In this document: positions 17,593 to 25,771 of the stretch, in pieces
How the letters are laid out: every line of letters begins with the position of its first letter
How positions within the stretch are numbered: the first letter of the stretch is position 1
DNA from: a virus
Virus record (IMG/VR): IMGVR_UViG_3300032278_004270
Location: 1-43,507 of that record
DNA length: 43,507 nucleotides
Direction: 5' to 3' (one strand)
The notes under the pieces: model-generated
What the model saw: only the letters and a program-made list of their open reading frames with translations
Database searches by the model: none
Told to the model about the DNA's origin: nothing
Program-made: the position numbers and the translations under genes

Positions 17593-18324
17593 CGTCGATC
17601 CCTTCGATTCGGAGAGTGGAGGAGTGGCGGGGGGTTCTTCCTGAGTGGCATCCATGCCGCCCCCGCCACTTGATTCGGTAAATGTGTTCGTGGTGGCCGG
17701 GTAAACCACGGCATCCACGCTGATGACATCTTCGATCTTCGAGACTTCGCCACGGGCCCGGTCCCGGAGAGCGAGAACGGTCTGGCTCATTCCGGCCTGC
17801 GTGTTGTTCTTCCGGATAATCTCCCGGAGCGTTCGGCCGGCTTCATTGTCGAACAGATCAACATCGCCAAAAACGCCATTTTCATTCAGGCGGGGATTCT
17901 TCACCGTGCCGGCCAGATCCCGAACCGACCGATCCCGCGGGTTCGTGCGATTGGCTGAGTGATCGAGGAAAACGGGCTTGCCCTCATAGAGCTGAATGGC
18001 CTTCTCAAAGGCTTCCCGTGTGTACGTGTAGCCGTTGCGGGAACTGAAGCCGGCCAGCTTGATTCCGGTGATAATGCCGGACTCCGGAGCCTGAATGGAC
18101 TGCCCGGCGAATGATTCGAACTCGATGAACTGTTCAGATTTGGGAGCCGCATCCTTCAGCGCGGCATCGGCAGCAGCCAGAGCCTTCTCACCGGCTTTGT
18201 CAGCGGGAACCTGTTCGGAAAGAGCTTTGTTCAACGCGGCATTGGCAGCATCGACCCACTTCTGAGCCTGAGTTTTTCCCAGGCCCGGATGGCGTTTTTC
18301 TGCATCGGCTGCGGTGAATGCCAT
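17134..18324 (-). CDS. Head maturation protease fused to scaffold
   Basis: A 396-residue protein. Residues about 65-220 form a prohead-protease domain: FSSRNGYTYTREAFEKAI, then KPVFLDHSANRT with the probable catalytic His, and NTQAGMSQTVLAL with the probable catalytic Ser. The C-terminal 150 residues are a charged helical scaffold (LETLRNQLTEATKKVEAF). It would process capsid proteins during head assembly. The ATG lies 14 bases after a terminator T-tract and has no strong ribosome site, so expression requires reading through that terminator. Protease-scaffold fusions are well known in lambda-type and Mu-type phages. Confidence 0.75.
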   Translation of the reverse strand: MAFTAADAEKRHPGLGKTQAQKWVDAANAALNKALSEQVPADKAGEKALAAADAALKDAAPKSEQFIEFESFAGQSIQAPESGIITGIKLAGFSSRNGYTYTREAFEKAIQLYEGKPVFLDHSANRTNPRDRSVRDLAGTVKNPRLNENGVFGDVDLFDNEAGRTLREIIRKNNTQAGMSQTVLALRDRARGEVSKIEDVISVDAVVYPATTNTFTESSGGGGMDATQEEPPATPPLSESKGSTMDLSKLTLEQIRESRPDLIKAISEEQTSATELETLRNQLTEATKKVEAFELKERQTQLVETIRTELTDAGLDCNDAKAVSEAFMAQLLKCDTPEERKALMDDRAALIGESEQSHGSKLPPKPKTGKAPASGSDNLTEALQMPAQDVLRQLRG

Positions 18325-18338
18325 TCGACTCAGTCCAC

Positions 18339-18375
18339 AAAAAAAGCCCGCATCCCCGTTGTGGAGGATGCGGGC
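18339..18375 (-). terminator. Intrinsic terminator before the head genes
   Basis: On the minus strand a perfect 10-pair stem GCCCGCATCC/GGATGCGGGC (18375-18366 and 18355-18346) with a 10-base loop is followed by seven T (18345-18339). It ends the 67-residue gene but sits only 14 bases ahead of the protease start. Confidence 0.85.
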
Positions 18376-18393
18376 CGGTTGTTCCGTTCCCTA
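18371..18393 (-). promoter_or_regulatory. 23-base leader element, copy 1
   Basis: The minus-strand sequence begins TAGGGAACGGAACAACC and runs into the 5' arm of the terminator stem. It is identical to 28718-28740. It contains two adjacent ANGGA motifs (AGGGA, ACGGA). It can fold as GGG-AA-CGG-AACAA-CCG-G-CCC, which uses the CCC of the terminator arm and so excludes the terminator. A weak promoter-like pair (TTGTTT, 17 bases, TAAAAA at 18405-18410) lies just upstream. Confidence 0.6.
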
Positions 18394-18407
18394 TTCAGGC
18401 TGAATTT

Positions 18408-18611
18408 TTACCGGCTGCCGGCGCGGAAAACAAGACTTTTCTTGAATCCGACTTCTAAACGCTGAAGATTTCCCTCCTGAACCAGTCCGGTAATCTCCAG
18501 GGCCCCGAACGATTTGTCCGCTTCGGCTTCGGCAAGAATCTTTGTGATCTGCTCCGAGAGTGTGAGCAGAATATCCGCCACCTTGGGCGGTTTGGCTTTC
18601 GGCCCGCTCAT
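18408..18611 (-). CDS. Small orphan protein of the insertion at 18.3-19.0 kb
   Basis: A 67-residue protein starting MSGPKAKPPKVADILLTLSE. ATG 18609-18611 is chosen because AAGGGA lies 8 bases upstream and the predicted promoter (18643-18670) lies just beyond it; a longer in-frame reading from 18719 would cover that promoter. The centre is helical (LTLSEQITKILAEAEADKSF), and the C terminus (GLVQEGNLQRLEVGFKKSLV) could be a small wHTH or strand pair. No family is recognised. With its own promoter and terminator it is an independent transcription unit inside the head module. Confidence 0.6.
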   Translation of the reverse strand: MSGPKAKPPKVADILLTLSEQITKILAEAEADKSFGALEITGLVQEGNLQRLEVGFKKSLVFRAGSR

Positions 18612-18642
18612 TCGCGAAATCCCTTCGACGAAAGTTTTGAGC

Positions 18643-18670
18643 ACTATATCGGATCCGGTCACTTCATCAA
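18643..18670 (-). promoter_or_regulatory. Promoter for the 67-residue gene
   Basis: On the minus strand TTGATG (18670-18665), a 16-base spacer and TATAGT (18648-18643). The -10 matches sigma-70 consensus at five of six bases. Initiation would fall near 18636, about 25 bases before the start codon. Confidence 0.5.
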
Positions 18671-18699
18671 TTGCGATTTGGGCAGCTTCGGCCGATAGT
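18671..18699 (+). promoter_or_regulatory. Divergent promoter for the 93-residue gene
   Basis: TTGCGA (18671-18676), 17 bases, GATAGT (18694-18699), each four of six to consensus. It abuts the minus-strand promoter back to back, so one bound factor could control both. Confidence 0.4.
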
Positions 18700-18736
18700 A
18701 CGAACAAACAGCCCCGCAATCCCTCGAGGTGATGAA

Positions 18737-19018
18737 ATGAGCGAACCAGTCATGATCCTGATCGGCAAACTTCAGGAGCAGCTTGCCGAGTTCCCGAGTA
18801 TTGGCGTTTCGCTTTACTCGGAGATTCATCACCGGGCTCTGATCGTGGCGATGAGCCGAACCATCAACGGTGAAACGCTGCGGACAAACGTAGCGATCCC
18901 GTATGCGTGCATGAGCTTCGATGGTACGGGGTTTCTGTATCGCTGCGCCGATCGGGCCGAGGAACTGGCCGAGGCAGATCACGAAACCGTGTTGCTCGTG
19001 AAGGCTCAGAAGAACTGA
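18737..19018 (+). CDS. Plus-strand orphan protein inside the head module
   Basis: A 93-residue protein (MSEPVMILIGKLQEQLAEFP) on the strand opposite to all surrounding late genes. ATG 18737 has GAGGTGA just upstream; the in-frame extension to 18671 would cover the promoter. It is a small alpha/beta protein (SLYSEIHHRALIVAMSRTIN, then a C-terminal helix) with no family I recognise. It converges on the zinc-protein gene, ending 12 bases from it. Opposite strand, own promoter and location between head genes fit a lysogenic accessory (moron) gene. Confidence 0.6.
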   Translation: MSEPVMILIGKLQEQLAEFPSIGVSLYSEIHHRALIVAMSRTINGETLRTNVAIPYACMSFDGTGFLYRCADRAEELAEADHETVLLVKAQKN

Positions 19019-19029
19019 CGGCCGCCCCG

Positions 19030-19239
19030 TCACTTCTCGGGCGGGGGATCGTGTCCAGGAGCCAGCTCGAAGCGAATGCCGTTGTCTCCCTTGAACGGCT
19101 TCCGGTGGTCAAAGCCCTCGATGAGAATCTTCCGGGGGATCCCGTCCGGGAACGCTTTGCATGTGGCCGGCTCCCCGACGGGCCGATTTCCGCTGTCGTA
19201 ATGTTTGCAGGCCCCGCAATACCAGTAGACCGGTTTCAT
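19030..19239 (-). CDS. Small Cys-rich zinc-binding protein after MuF
   Basis: A 69-residue protein beginning MKPVYWYCGACKHYDSGN with a CxxC pair, a third Cys in ATCKAFPDGIPRKI and then GFDHRKPFKGDNGIRFE. I recognise this KAFPxGIP...DHRKP..GDNGI pattern as a recurring small phage protein, function unknown. It overlaps the MuF gene by ATGA. Where a MuF protein carries a toxin-like domain, an immediately downstream small gene is the usual place for an immunity protein; that is only a positional idea here, and a zinc-ribbon head accessory is equally possible. Confidence 0.65.
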   Translation of the reverse strand: MKPVYWYCGACKHYDSGNRPVGEPATCKAFPDGIPRKILIEGFDHRKPFKGDNGIRFELAPGHDPPPEK

Positions 19240-21440
19240 TGTTTGTTTCTCTCCTCCAAGAGCTGAACCATCCGATCCCCGATGAACTTGGCGTATTCTC
19301 GAGGCTCCGGATTGTTTTCATATTCCGCCCACGCTTCGGCGAGAATCTCATGATTGTCTGTCCCGGCATAGCGGCAGATGTTCGCCTCGAAGTCTGCCAC
19401 GGTTTTCCCCTTGGCGAAATCTCGGATGACGGGATCAACGAATCCTTTGCCGCGTCGGGCTGCCACAATCTGCAGATGAAAGTCAATCACGTGGCCGATT
19501 TCGTGATCGACGATTGATTTCATCGTATCGCATCCGACCGGATTCCAGTTGATTAGAACGCCCTGAGCGATCTTTGTTTCCGTTTCCGCAATCTTCGAGG
19601 CCTTGGCGTACTTCTCATTCACTCCGATGCCGGCCATTTTCCGGAGCCCGTCCGGATAAGTGTCAAAGTCTGGCCGGGCCACCGCATAGGCATTCCCGGG
19701 AACGGTTGCGTCATAGACTTTCCGGATCCGCTTTTTGGCTTCTGCTCTCCACTGCTTCAGCTGCTCCGGGCTCAACGTGTCGAGAGCGGCTTTGTTCTCC
19801 CGCTCGAGGTTCTTCACTCCCTCCTCGATGCCATATTTGCATTGCTCCTGAATCGACCCGATGAACCGGAAGCCCTCCCGGACAGATGGGAATCGTTGCT
19901 GAATGTCGTAAACCTCCCGATTGATGGTGTTCGCCACGGACACATGGAGTTTCCCATGTGCCACGTGATCGGCCAGATTGAGCTCCCGGGCAATCTGTTC
20001 GGCTTCCTTCGTTGTCTTGCCCTCCCGGAAAGCCGGCCGCGCCTGTTGTGCCGGTTCTTCTGCTTGTGCGGGCTTGGAATCATCAACGGCCGTCGGCTGC
20101 TCTGGCCCGGGCTTCCCGTCCGGCTGCTTCAGCTCCACGAAACCACGTTGGGCCACCTGAGAGAGCATTTCCCGCCGCTTCTCGATGGCTTCCTCAACGG
20201 CTTTCTTTCGCGTGGCCCGCTCCTCATCGGTTTCGGCCTGAATTTGGGCCTTCGTGAGCAGCTTCCCGTTCTCATCAACGAAATCGGTCCACTCCGGTTC
20301 ACGGGAACCGTTCAGCACGGCTTGAACTTCGCGATATCGGCCGGCTCCCACGGCCAGCCGCCGCTGTCCACCATCGGCATTCCGGAACCATTCGGTATAC
20401 GCGCCGGGATCCGGGATGGCAGCCCCCTGAGCGTTCTGGAATTCCGCCCTCAATGCCGGATCGTTCTCGAATTCGGGCGGTGGCTTCATCACGGGAGAGG
20501 AGAAACACCGGCAGTTCGGTTCATCGGGCAGATCGGGGAGCTCCTCAATGCCGGGCTTTCGCCGGCCGTCATAAAAGTAAACCGTTCCATGTCTCAACGC
20601 GTGATGTGGCCGCGTGTTTTCGTCCAGACTGGCAATCACCTGCATGCCGAGCATCAAATCCCGCATCGGTTCCAGGGCCTTCCGGTTCATCTGTTCGGCC
20701 ACGCGAATCGATTCCGTCCGGGCCACGCGTCGGGCCGAGGCCTTCACGCCACCAACAAACGACTCGAGCCGCTTGGAAATGGCCGGGAGAGCTTCGCCGC
20801 TGGCCAGCCCCTTCCCGAGTTCGTCAATGATGCGTTGCGGGCTTGTGATGTGCTTCGAGAGCCCCCGGAGCCGCTCCTCGGTTGTCTGGCCGGCAATCGG
20901 CCGATCGAGGATGGCTTGAACCTCCTGCGGTGTCGGATTCGGAAAGAGAATCTCTTTGAGCAGGGCTTGCCACTCCTCATCGGAGAGCCGCTGTCCCGGA
21001 CTGATGGCCGGACCGGTGACACCAGGAGCATCCCCCTCCGTCGGATCGAGGTTCACGCGTTCGCCCACCAGAACCACCTCGGGAGCCACGGCCCGGAACC
21101 ATCGCCGGGGAACCGTTGTGGCCATGATGCGGACCGTTTCGGCGTGTGACCAGTAGCCGATGGAGCGGACATCCCGGAAGAACCGGGCATTGACCCGCTC
21201 ACCGATCGAGTTGAGCCGCTCGATGGCTTTCCCGCGTAGCTCCTCGGTCAGTTCCCGCCCTCTGGCCAGTGGAGCCAGCATGGCGTAAACCTCATCGGTG
21301 ACCGAATCGATTTCGGCCTCGAGGTTGTACGCCATCCGCTCGGCATAGCGAACGCTGTCAATCTGCTTCTGATGGAGCCGCGCGGCAATCCGCTGATCGA
21401 CGATGGACAGATTCGAACTCAATCCTTCGAGTTTCTTCAC
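19236..21440 (-). CDS. MuF head-morphogenesis protein with C-terminal HExxH metallopeptidase
   Basis: A 734-residue protein. The region about 235-330 is the MuF (SPP1 gp7-like) domain: ARRVARTESIRVAEQMNR, then LDENTRPHHALRHGTVYFYD and LPDLPDEPNCRC. After a charged linker rich in Pro/Gln/Glu (about 455-495) the chain ends in a metallopeptidase-like domain with HEIGHVIDFH (residues 646-655) and a downstream ILAEAWAEYE whose Glu702 or Glu706 could be the third zinc ligand. MuF proteins fused to variable C-terminal toxin-like domains are a known phage family; the protein is packaged in the head and may be injected with DNA. The ATGA overlap with portal confirms the setting. Whether the peptidase acts on host proteins or on virion proteins is unknown. 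Confidence 0.8.
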   Translation of the reverse strand: MKKLEGLSSNLSIVDQRIAARLHQKQIDSVRYAERMAYNLEAEIDSVTDEVYAMLAPLARGRELTEELRGKAIERLNSIGERVNARFFRDVRSIGYWSHAETVRIMATTVPRRWFRAVAPEVVLVGERVNLDPTEGDAPGVTGPAISPGQRLSDEEWQALLKEILFPNPTPQEVQAILDRPIAGQTTEERLRGLSKHITSPQRIIDELGKGLASGEALPAISKRLESFVGGVKASARRVARTESIRVAEQMNRKALEPMRDLMLGMQVIASLDENTRPHHALRHGTVYFYDGRRKPGIEELPDLPDEPNCRCFSSPVMKPPPEFENDPALRAEFQNAQGAAIPDPGAYTEWFRNADGGQRRLAVGAGRYREVQAVLNGSREPEWTDFVDENGKLLTKAQIQAETDEERATRKKAVEEAIEKRREMLSQVAQRGFVELKQPDGKPGPEQPTAVDDSKPAQAEEPAQQARPAFREGKTTKEAEQIARELNLADHVAHGKLHVSVANTINREVYDIQQRFPSVREGFRFIGSIQEQCKYGIEEGVKNLERENKAALDTLSPEQLKQWRAEAKKRIRKVYDATVPGNAYAVARPDFDTYPDGLRKMAGIGVNEKYAKASKIAETETKIAQGVLINWNPVGCDTMKSIVDHEIGHVIDFHLQIVAARRGKGFVDPVIRDFAKGKTVADFEANICRYAGTDNHEILAEAWAEYENNPEPREYAKFIGDRMVQLLEERNKQ

Positions 21441-22975
21441 GTTTCTTCCTCACCGTCCGGGTTTTCATCGTCGGCTTCTTCCGGGGCTTCATCCTCGGGA
21501 TCCGGTTCTGACTCGGGGAGCTCGGGAGCGTTACCGGCCGACATCCCAGGCACGCCGCCCGAGGCTTCGGCGTGGTCCTCGATGTTGCTTTGTTCCTGCT
21601 CATATTCGAGCCCGAACCATGCCGAAGCCGTCTGAGGGGAGAGCAGGCTCAGCCCCGTGAGAATCTGAGCCACCTGAGCGGACTGCAGCTGATCCCGAAC
21701 GGCGATATCGGGCCCCTCGATCTGAATCACGATCTGATCGACCTCTGATTCCTTCAGCAGGCCAGCCGCCACGGCCACCTCGAGAACGTCCTCCATCAGC
21801 TCCTGTTCGGCCATCACCTCGGCCCACTGGATTCGCTGGAAGTTCTTCACGGCCGGCCCCTCGGCTGCCATGAGGGACGCGTAATGAGCGTTATTGGCGT
21901 TGCTGGCGAGCATGAACTCGGGCATCACGATTCGAGCCGCGGCCGAGCGGATTTCAGACTCGAAAGCATACGCGTACTTCGAGGGATCCACGCCCATCGA
22001 CGGAAATTCGTATTCCACGCCGCCGTTCGCGTTCAGGATCGTTCCCGGCTCGAAACGCTGGACATGAGGGATCCCATCGGCCCCCGTTCCCCCTGTTCCG
22101 GTGGGGATGCCGGCCGTGGCCTGCTGCTGCCCCCGCACAAACTTATTGACGGTGGAATCGGTGGCTTTGACCATGCGCCGGATCATGGCAATGGCCGTTT
22201 GGATTTGAGACAGAGCCGACATATTCCGCTGCAGCTTCTTCGCCCGCTTCAGGTTCGGTTCGACCGGGTAGAACGTAGGAACTCCCCGCTTCATCGAGGA
22301 ATCGGCGTTCCGCTTGCGGTGGATGATCTCTTTCGCAGGAACCCAATCCCCTTCCGATGCGATGTAGTAATCGGTCACCGTCTCGATGTCATCGGGATCG
22401 GTCCGGATCCCGAACGTTTCGTTCTCCTTGGCGTTCGATGGAGACTGCAGATCTTCCGGCTCCACGTAGCGAACGCGGAGAATGCCATCCTTGGGAGCGA
22501 ACTTCCGGAGAATCACCTCCCCGTCTCGGTCGCTTCTCTGGTTGTTCTCCTGAGATTTGAGGCTCCACTTATTGGCCTTCAGGAATTCGTCGATCACATC
22601 CTGAACCTTGCGAATCGTCCGCTTCGAGGGACTGGCTCCCCTTCGAGCGGTGACCGTGTACGTGAATCCCCAGCCGTAAACGTAGGATGTCCGGTTCTCC
22701 CGGCCGCTGATGGCGAATTCATTGCGGACATCGAGTTCCCGGCCGATGTCCCGGCATGCTTTCAGCCCGTTTTCGTCGTGATAGACATGATGGGATCGGT
22801 CCCGATCGGCTCCCACAACGTCCCAGAGCTCTTCCCCGTTGCGGTAACGGTCCAGGGGATCAACAAACGACTTGAACACATCGAGCGACTCTTTCAGCGT
22901 CTGATTCATCGCCTCGATCAGCATCAGTTCCCGGGATTCGAGCTCCCGGAGTTGGGTTTGCGCGTCGTTGATCAT
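21437..22975 (-). CDS. Portal protein
   Basis: A 512-residue protein forming the DNA entry ring. Signs are its position between terminase and MuF, a wing region (RENRTSYVYGWGFTYTVTAR), the stem-like ALSQIQTAIAMIRRMVKATD and clip segments, and an acidic C terminus (EPDPEDEAPEEADDENPDGE). Length is normal for siphovirus portals. It overlaps both neighbours by ATGA. Confidence 0.85.
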   Translation of the reverse strand: MINDAQTQLRELESRELMLIEAMNQTLKESLDVFKSFVDPLDRYRNGEELWDVVGADRDRSHHVYHDENGLKACRDIGRELDVRNEFAISGRENRTSYVYGWGFTYTVTARRGASPSKRTIRKVQDVIDEFLKANKWSLKSQENNQRSDRDGEVILRKFAPKDGILRVRYVEPEDLQSPSNAKENETFGIRTDPDDIETVTDYYIASEGDWVPAKEIIHRKRNADSSMKRGVPTFYPVEPNLKRAKKLQRNMSALSQIQTAIAMIRRMVKATDSTVNKFVRGQQQATAGIPTGTGGTGADGIPHVQRFEPGTILNANGGVEYEFPSMGVDPSKYAYAFESEIRSAAARIVMPEFMLASNANNAHYASLMAAEGPAVKNFQRIQWAEVMAEQELMEDVLEVAVAAGLLKESEVDQIVIQIEGPDIAVRDQLQSAQVAQILTGLSLLSPQTASAWFGLEYEQEQSNIEDHAEASGGVPGMSAGNAPELPESEPDPEDEAPEEADDENPDGEEET

Positions 22976-24411
22976 CTGAGCTTCTCCAGAAGGTTATGGC
23001 CGAGGTTGTCATCGGCCACGGTATGGCCGCACAGCTCGAGCCCGAGCCGGAGAGCCATCTCCAGAGCGTCCGGGCCATCATCGTGCTGAGCCAGCGGGAA
23101 CTGTTTGAGCTGATCGACCAGGAGCCGATTGCTGGGAGTGTCCGAGAATCGGAGTTCGCCGCGGCATAGGTAAGGCCCGAGCCGTCGGATGCGAATCTCC
23201 TTCTTCACTTTGTTCTCGATCGTGTAGAGGGGGAGCGGGGGGATGTTCCGCTCTTCACATTGCCGCTGAATCTCGGGCAACAGCAAATCCTGAAACTGGT
23301 TTCCCTCGATCCCGATGGCATCGGCCCGGAATTCGAGAGCGAAATCGATCAGATCGGCAATCATCTGAGGCACCGGACGCCGGCGAATGTCGGCCTCGAT
23401 GTGAATCCTCCCGTTCTCCGGAGCCGCTCCCACAATGGCCGAGTAATCGCCGGATTTGGCATCCCGGCCTTTCGAGGGATCGAGAACCACGACCCGCATG
23501 AACGGATTGGCTGGGAACTGGTTTGGATGAATCCACATCTCGGGCGGAAAGTAGCTGGCCGGCCACTCGGTTCGTCCATGCTGCCCGGGAGTCTGCTGAT
23601 ACATCGACAGCCACCAGAACAGATCGAGGTTCTTTCGCGTGTTCTCCAGAACCTCCCGGTTGTAGCGTTCTGGCCAGAGAGCATCCCCAGGCTGACGGCC
23701 GAGCGGATCGTTCTCCCCAGCCAGAGCCGGGAGCGAAACAACGTCCCACTTTTCACCGGTCTCGGCTGCCCGCTTGCGAATCCGGCCGATCAGGTCATCT
23801 TCGTGCCATCTGGTCATCATCACGAAAACGCCGCCACCGGGCTCGAGACGCGTCAGCGCCGTGGAGTTCCACCAGTCCCAATGTGCTTCCTGAACGGTCA
23901 AAGAGAGCGCTTCCTCGGCATTCTTCACCGGATCATCGACCCCGAGGATGTGGAAGCCCTTCCCGGTGAGCGGTCCGCCCACGCCGGCCGTGTTCATGCC
24001 GCCCGTGTGGCCGCTGATTTGCCAGTTGTCCCGGGCTGATGTTCGCTTCGAGACGTGCACGCCGAACACCGCTGGCCCGAACTCCTCGAGGAGATTGCGG
24101 GCCTTCTCCCCCCAGCTGGCCGCGAATCCCGATTCGTAGCCGACGGTTCCGAAACGCCGATCGGGGAACGTGCCGAGGAACCACGCGGGGAAGAACTTCG
24201 AACAGAGTTCGCTTTTCCCGTGCCGTGGTGGCATCTCGATGATCAGCCGCGAAATCTTGCCCGTGGCCAGTTCGACCAGCTTCCGATTGACCAGGAGCAG
24301 ATGGCGAGCCAGCTTGTAATGGCCTCGGGACACAATCTGAGCGAAACCGGCCGGCGTTCCGGTCAGCTGCAGCAGCTGCTTCTGACGGGGGGAGAGAGTC
24401 ATATTGCTCAT
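22972..24411 (-). CDS. terL: Terminase large subunit
   Basis: A 479-residue packaging ATPase and nuclease. Walker A is PPRHGKSE (residues 61-68); Walker B and coupling region read GGGVFVMMTRWHEDDLIGRI; a further acidic pair is in ILGVDDPVKN. The RNase-H-like nuclease domain shows VVLDPSKGRDAKSGDYSAI (first Asp), DAIGIEGNQFQ and DDGPDALEMALRLG (last Asp). The start at 24411 forms an ATGA overlap with the small subunit stop. All motifs are intact. Confidence 0.93.
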   Translation of the reverse strand: MSNMTLSPRQKQLLQLTGTPAGFAQIVSRGHYKLARHLLLVNRKLVELATGKISRLIIEMPPRHGKSELCSKFFPAWFLGTFPDRRFGTVGYESGFAASWGEKARNLLEEFGPAVFGVHVSKRTSARDNWQISGHTGGMNTAGVGGPLTGKGFHILGVDDPVKNAEEALSLTVQEAHWDWWNSTALTRLEPGGGVFVMMTRWHEDDLIGRIRKRAAETGEKWDVVSLPALAGENDPLGRQPGDALWPERYNREVLENTRKNLDLFWWLSMYQQTPGQHGRTEWPASYFPPEMWIHPNQFPANPFMRVVVLDPSKGRDAKSGDYSAIVGAAPENGRIHIEADIRRRPVPQMIADLIDFALEFRADAIGIEGNQFQDLLLPEIQRQCEERNIPPLPLYTIENKVKKEIRIRRLGPYLCRGELRFSDTPSNRLLVDQLKQFPLAQHDDGPDALEMALRLGLELCGHTVADDNLGHNLLEKLR

Positions 24412-24815
24412 TCGGCATCCCCCTGATCGAGCCGCTTCTCGAGGGACTGAAACAGGGCCTCACTGGTCTCGGGATCGTCCAGAGCCGCCTGTCTGAGTTC
24501 GTGAGAGATGATTTCCTCGGCCGATGAACTCAGATGCTGTTCGTATCGTTGGATGTATCCGCGTTTCCGGCCCTGAGTTTTCAGGAAGAAAATGATGGCC
24601 CGGATATCGCCGCCTTCGATCTTCTGCAGGAGCTTATTCTCGGCCAGATCGATCATGCACTCACGTTGATCGTTGAGGCATGCCCGGAGCTCCTCCGAGG
24701 CCTGAATCCGGTTGTAAAGCGTGTTTCGGTGGCAGCCCATAGAGCGAGCAGCAGCAGCAAGATTCCCCCGCTGCTGCTGAATCGCCTCCATGATCTGCTC
24801 ATCGGTTGGGCTCAT
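24408..24815 (-). CDS. terS: Terminase small subunit
   Basis: A 135-residue DNA-recognition subunit. The N-terminal helix-turn-helix is GNLAAAARSMGCHRNTLYNR. AIIFFLKTQGRKRGYIQR in the middle is characteristic of one terminase small subunit family. A helical C terminus would oligomerise. It is ATGA-coupled to both the membrane protein gene before it and the large subunit after it. Confidence 0.85.
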   Translation of the reverse strand: MSPTDEQIMEAIQQQRGNLAAAARSMGCHRNTLYNRIQASEELRACLNDQRECMIDLAENKLLQKIEGGDIRAIIFFLKTQGRKRGYIQRYEQHLSSSAEEIISHELRQAALDDPETSEALFQSLEKRLDQGDAE

Positions 24816-25048
24816 CGGCCTTCCTGATCACGGTCCCAACTGCCCCGTCCCGCACTGGCCCGCAAGACTTCTTCCCGCAAGACGTTGATAGCCTTTTCGA
24901 GTGAACCGAGAGCCGAGGCCAGCATGGTTTCCGCCCGTTCCTCCCGTTCATCCCGCTTGTCGAGATGCTTGAGAAACGCGAGCACGATCAGGACAAGAAT
25001 GACAAGAGAGGGAACCTGTTTTCCGACCTCAATTAGAACTTCACTCAC
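24812..25048 (-). CDS. Small membrane protein, possible holin
   Basis: A 78-residue protein with one membrane segment (PSLVILVLIVLAFLKHL, residues about 13-29) followed by a charged helix DKRDEREERAETMLASALGS and a coiled-coil-like tail. One segment plus cytoplasmic charged helix resembles some phage holin-like proteins but is not diagnostic. It is the first gene of the coupled packaging/head chain and lies next to the envelope-directed genes. Confidence 0.5.
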   Translation of the reverse strand: MSEVLIEVGKQVPSLVILVLIVLAFLKHLDKRDEREERAETMLASALGSLEKAINVLREEVLRASAGRGSWDRDQEGR

Positions 25049-25095
25049 GGCCGAATCCTTTCAGCACATTGGAACTTCGAAGATGGCTGAAACGA

Positions 25096-25695
25096 CTACG
25101 GTGACAGCGAATAAGGCCGAACGCCGGCGATGATCACATCGCCAATCGGATCCGGAACCGGAATCGGCTTGAACCGTTCTTGAGGCTGAGCATCAGGCTT
25201 CGCCGGCCGGGGATCCGGAGCAGATAGCGGCTTCTCGGGAACGCGTTGCACATAAAGCCGGATTCCAGCTCTGGCACAAACGGTTTTGCAGTTGTCGATT
25301 TCCTCCTCCTCGGCCTTGGTCCCGTGGCTCAGCAGAATGACGGCCGGACACCGGTTCGTTTCGATGCCATAGAAAATCGATTGCCCGATGGACTCATACC
25401 ACTTCAGGGCCCATTCGACTTCCACCGCTTCGCAGCAGGTTAAGATGTCGATCCACTTGCCGGCTCGAGTTTTCACCTCCCGGAACTTGCCGCGTTCAGC
25501 CGGAAGTCCCATCTGAGTGACAATCCATTCGGTCCACTCGGGTTCGTGCATGTCCCCAGGGCTTTCGATGCCCGTGGTGTCGAAGCCGCTGTTGAGTTCA
25601 AATCCGGGATAGCTGGAAATGGCCGTCTGAGCCATCGAGAGGGACGGCATCAGGAAGCCGGCCAGAGCCAGAAGAAAGATGAGTGAGCGTTTCAT
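25096..25695 (-). CDS. Exported protein with PD-(D/E)XK-like nuclease fold
   Basis: A 199-residue protein. Start 25695 (MKRSLIFLLALAGFLMPSLS) gives a clear signal peptide cleaved near MAQ-TAIS, with AAAGGA upstream; a longer reading would overlap the previous gene. The body has FREVKTRAGKWIDILTCCEA, then VEVEWALKWYESIGQSIFYG and RCPAVILLSHGTKAEEEEID. Strand-turn-D...EVEWA.KW.E.IGQ..Y is the layout of a family of small PD-(D/E)XK-like proteins, although the ExK lysine is replaced by Glu-Trp. It would act outside the cytoplasm. A Pro-rich tail follows. Confidence 0.6.
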   Translation of the reverse strand: MKRSLIFLLALAGFLMPSLSMAQTAISSYPGFELNSGFDTTGIESPGDMHEPEWTEWIVTQMGLPAERGKFREVKTRAGKWIDILTCCEAVEVEWALKWYESIGQSIFYGIETNRCPAVILLSHGTKAEEEEIDNCKTVCARAGIRLYVQRVPEKPLSAPDPRPAKPDAQPQERFKPIPVPDPIGDVIIAGVRPYSLSP

Positions 25696-25771
25696 GTGAA
25701 TCCTTTCAGAAACAGAACCGAGGTTTGGAATAGTGGGGGAACGGAACAAACCGGGTTCGGAAGACTCGGGT

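Noticed and set aside
19842-21149. 435-residue plus-strand frame opposite MuF gene
   Set aside because: Shadow; His/Arg/Pro-rich with no motif.
21884-23089. 401-residue plus-strand frame opposite portal/terminase
   Set aside because: Antisense shadow of well-identified genes.
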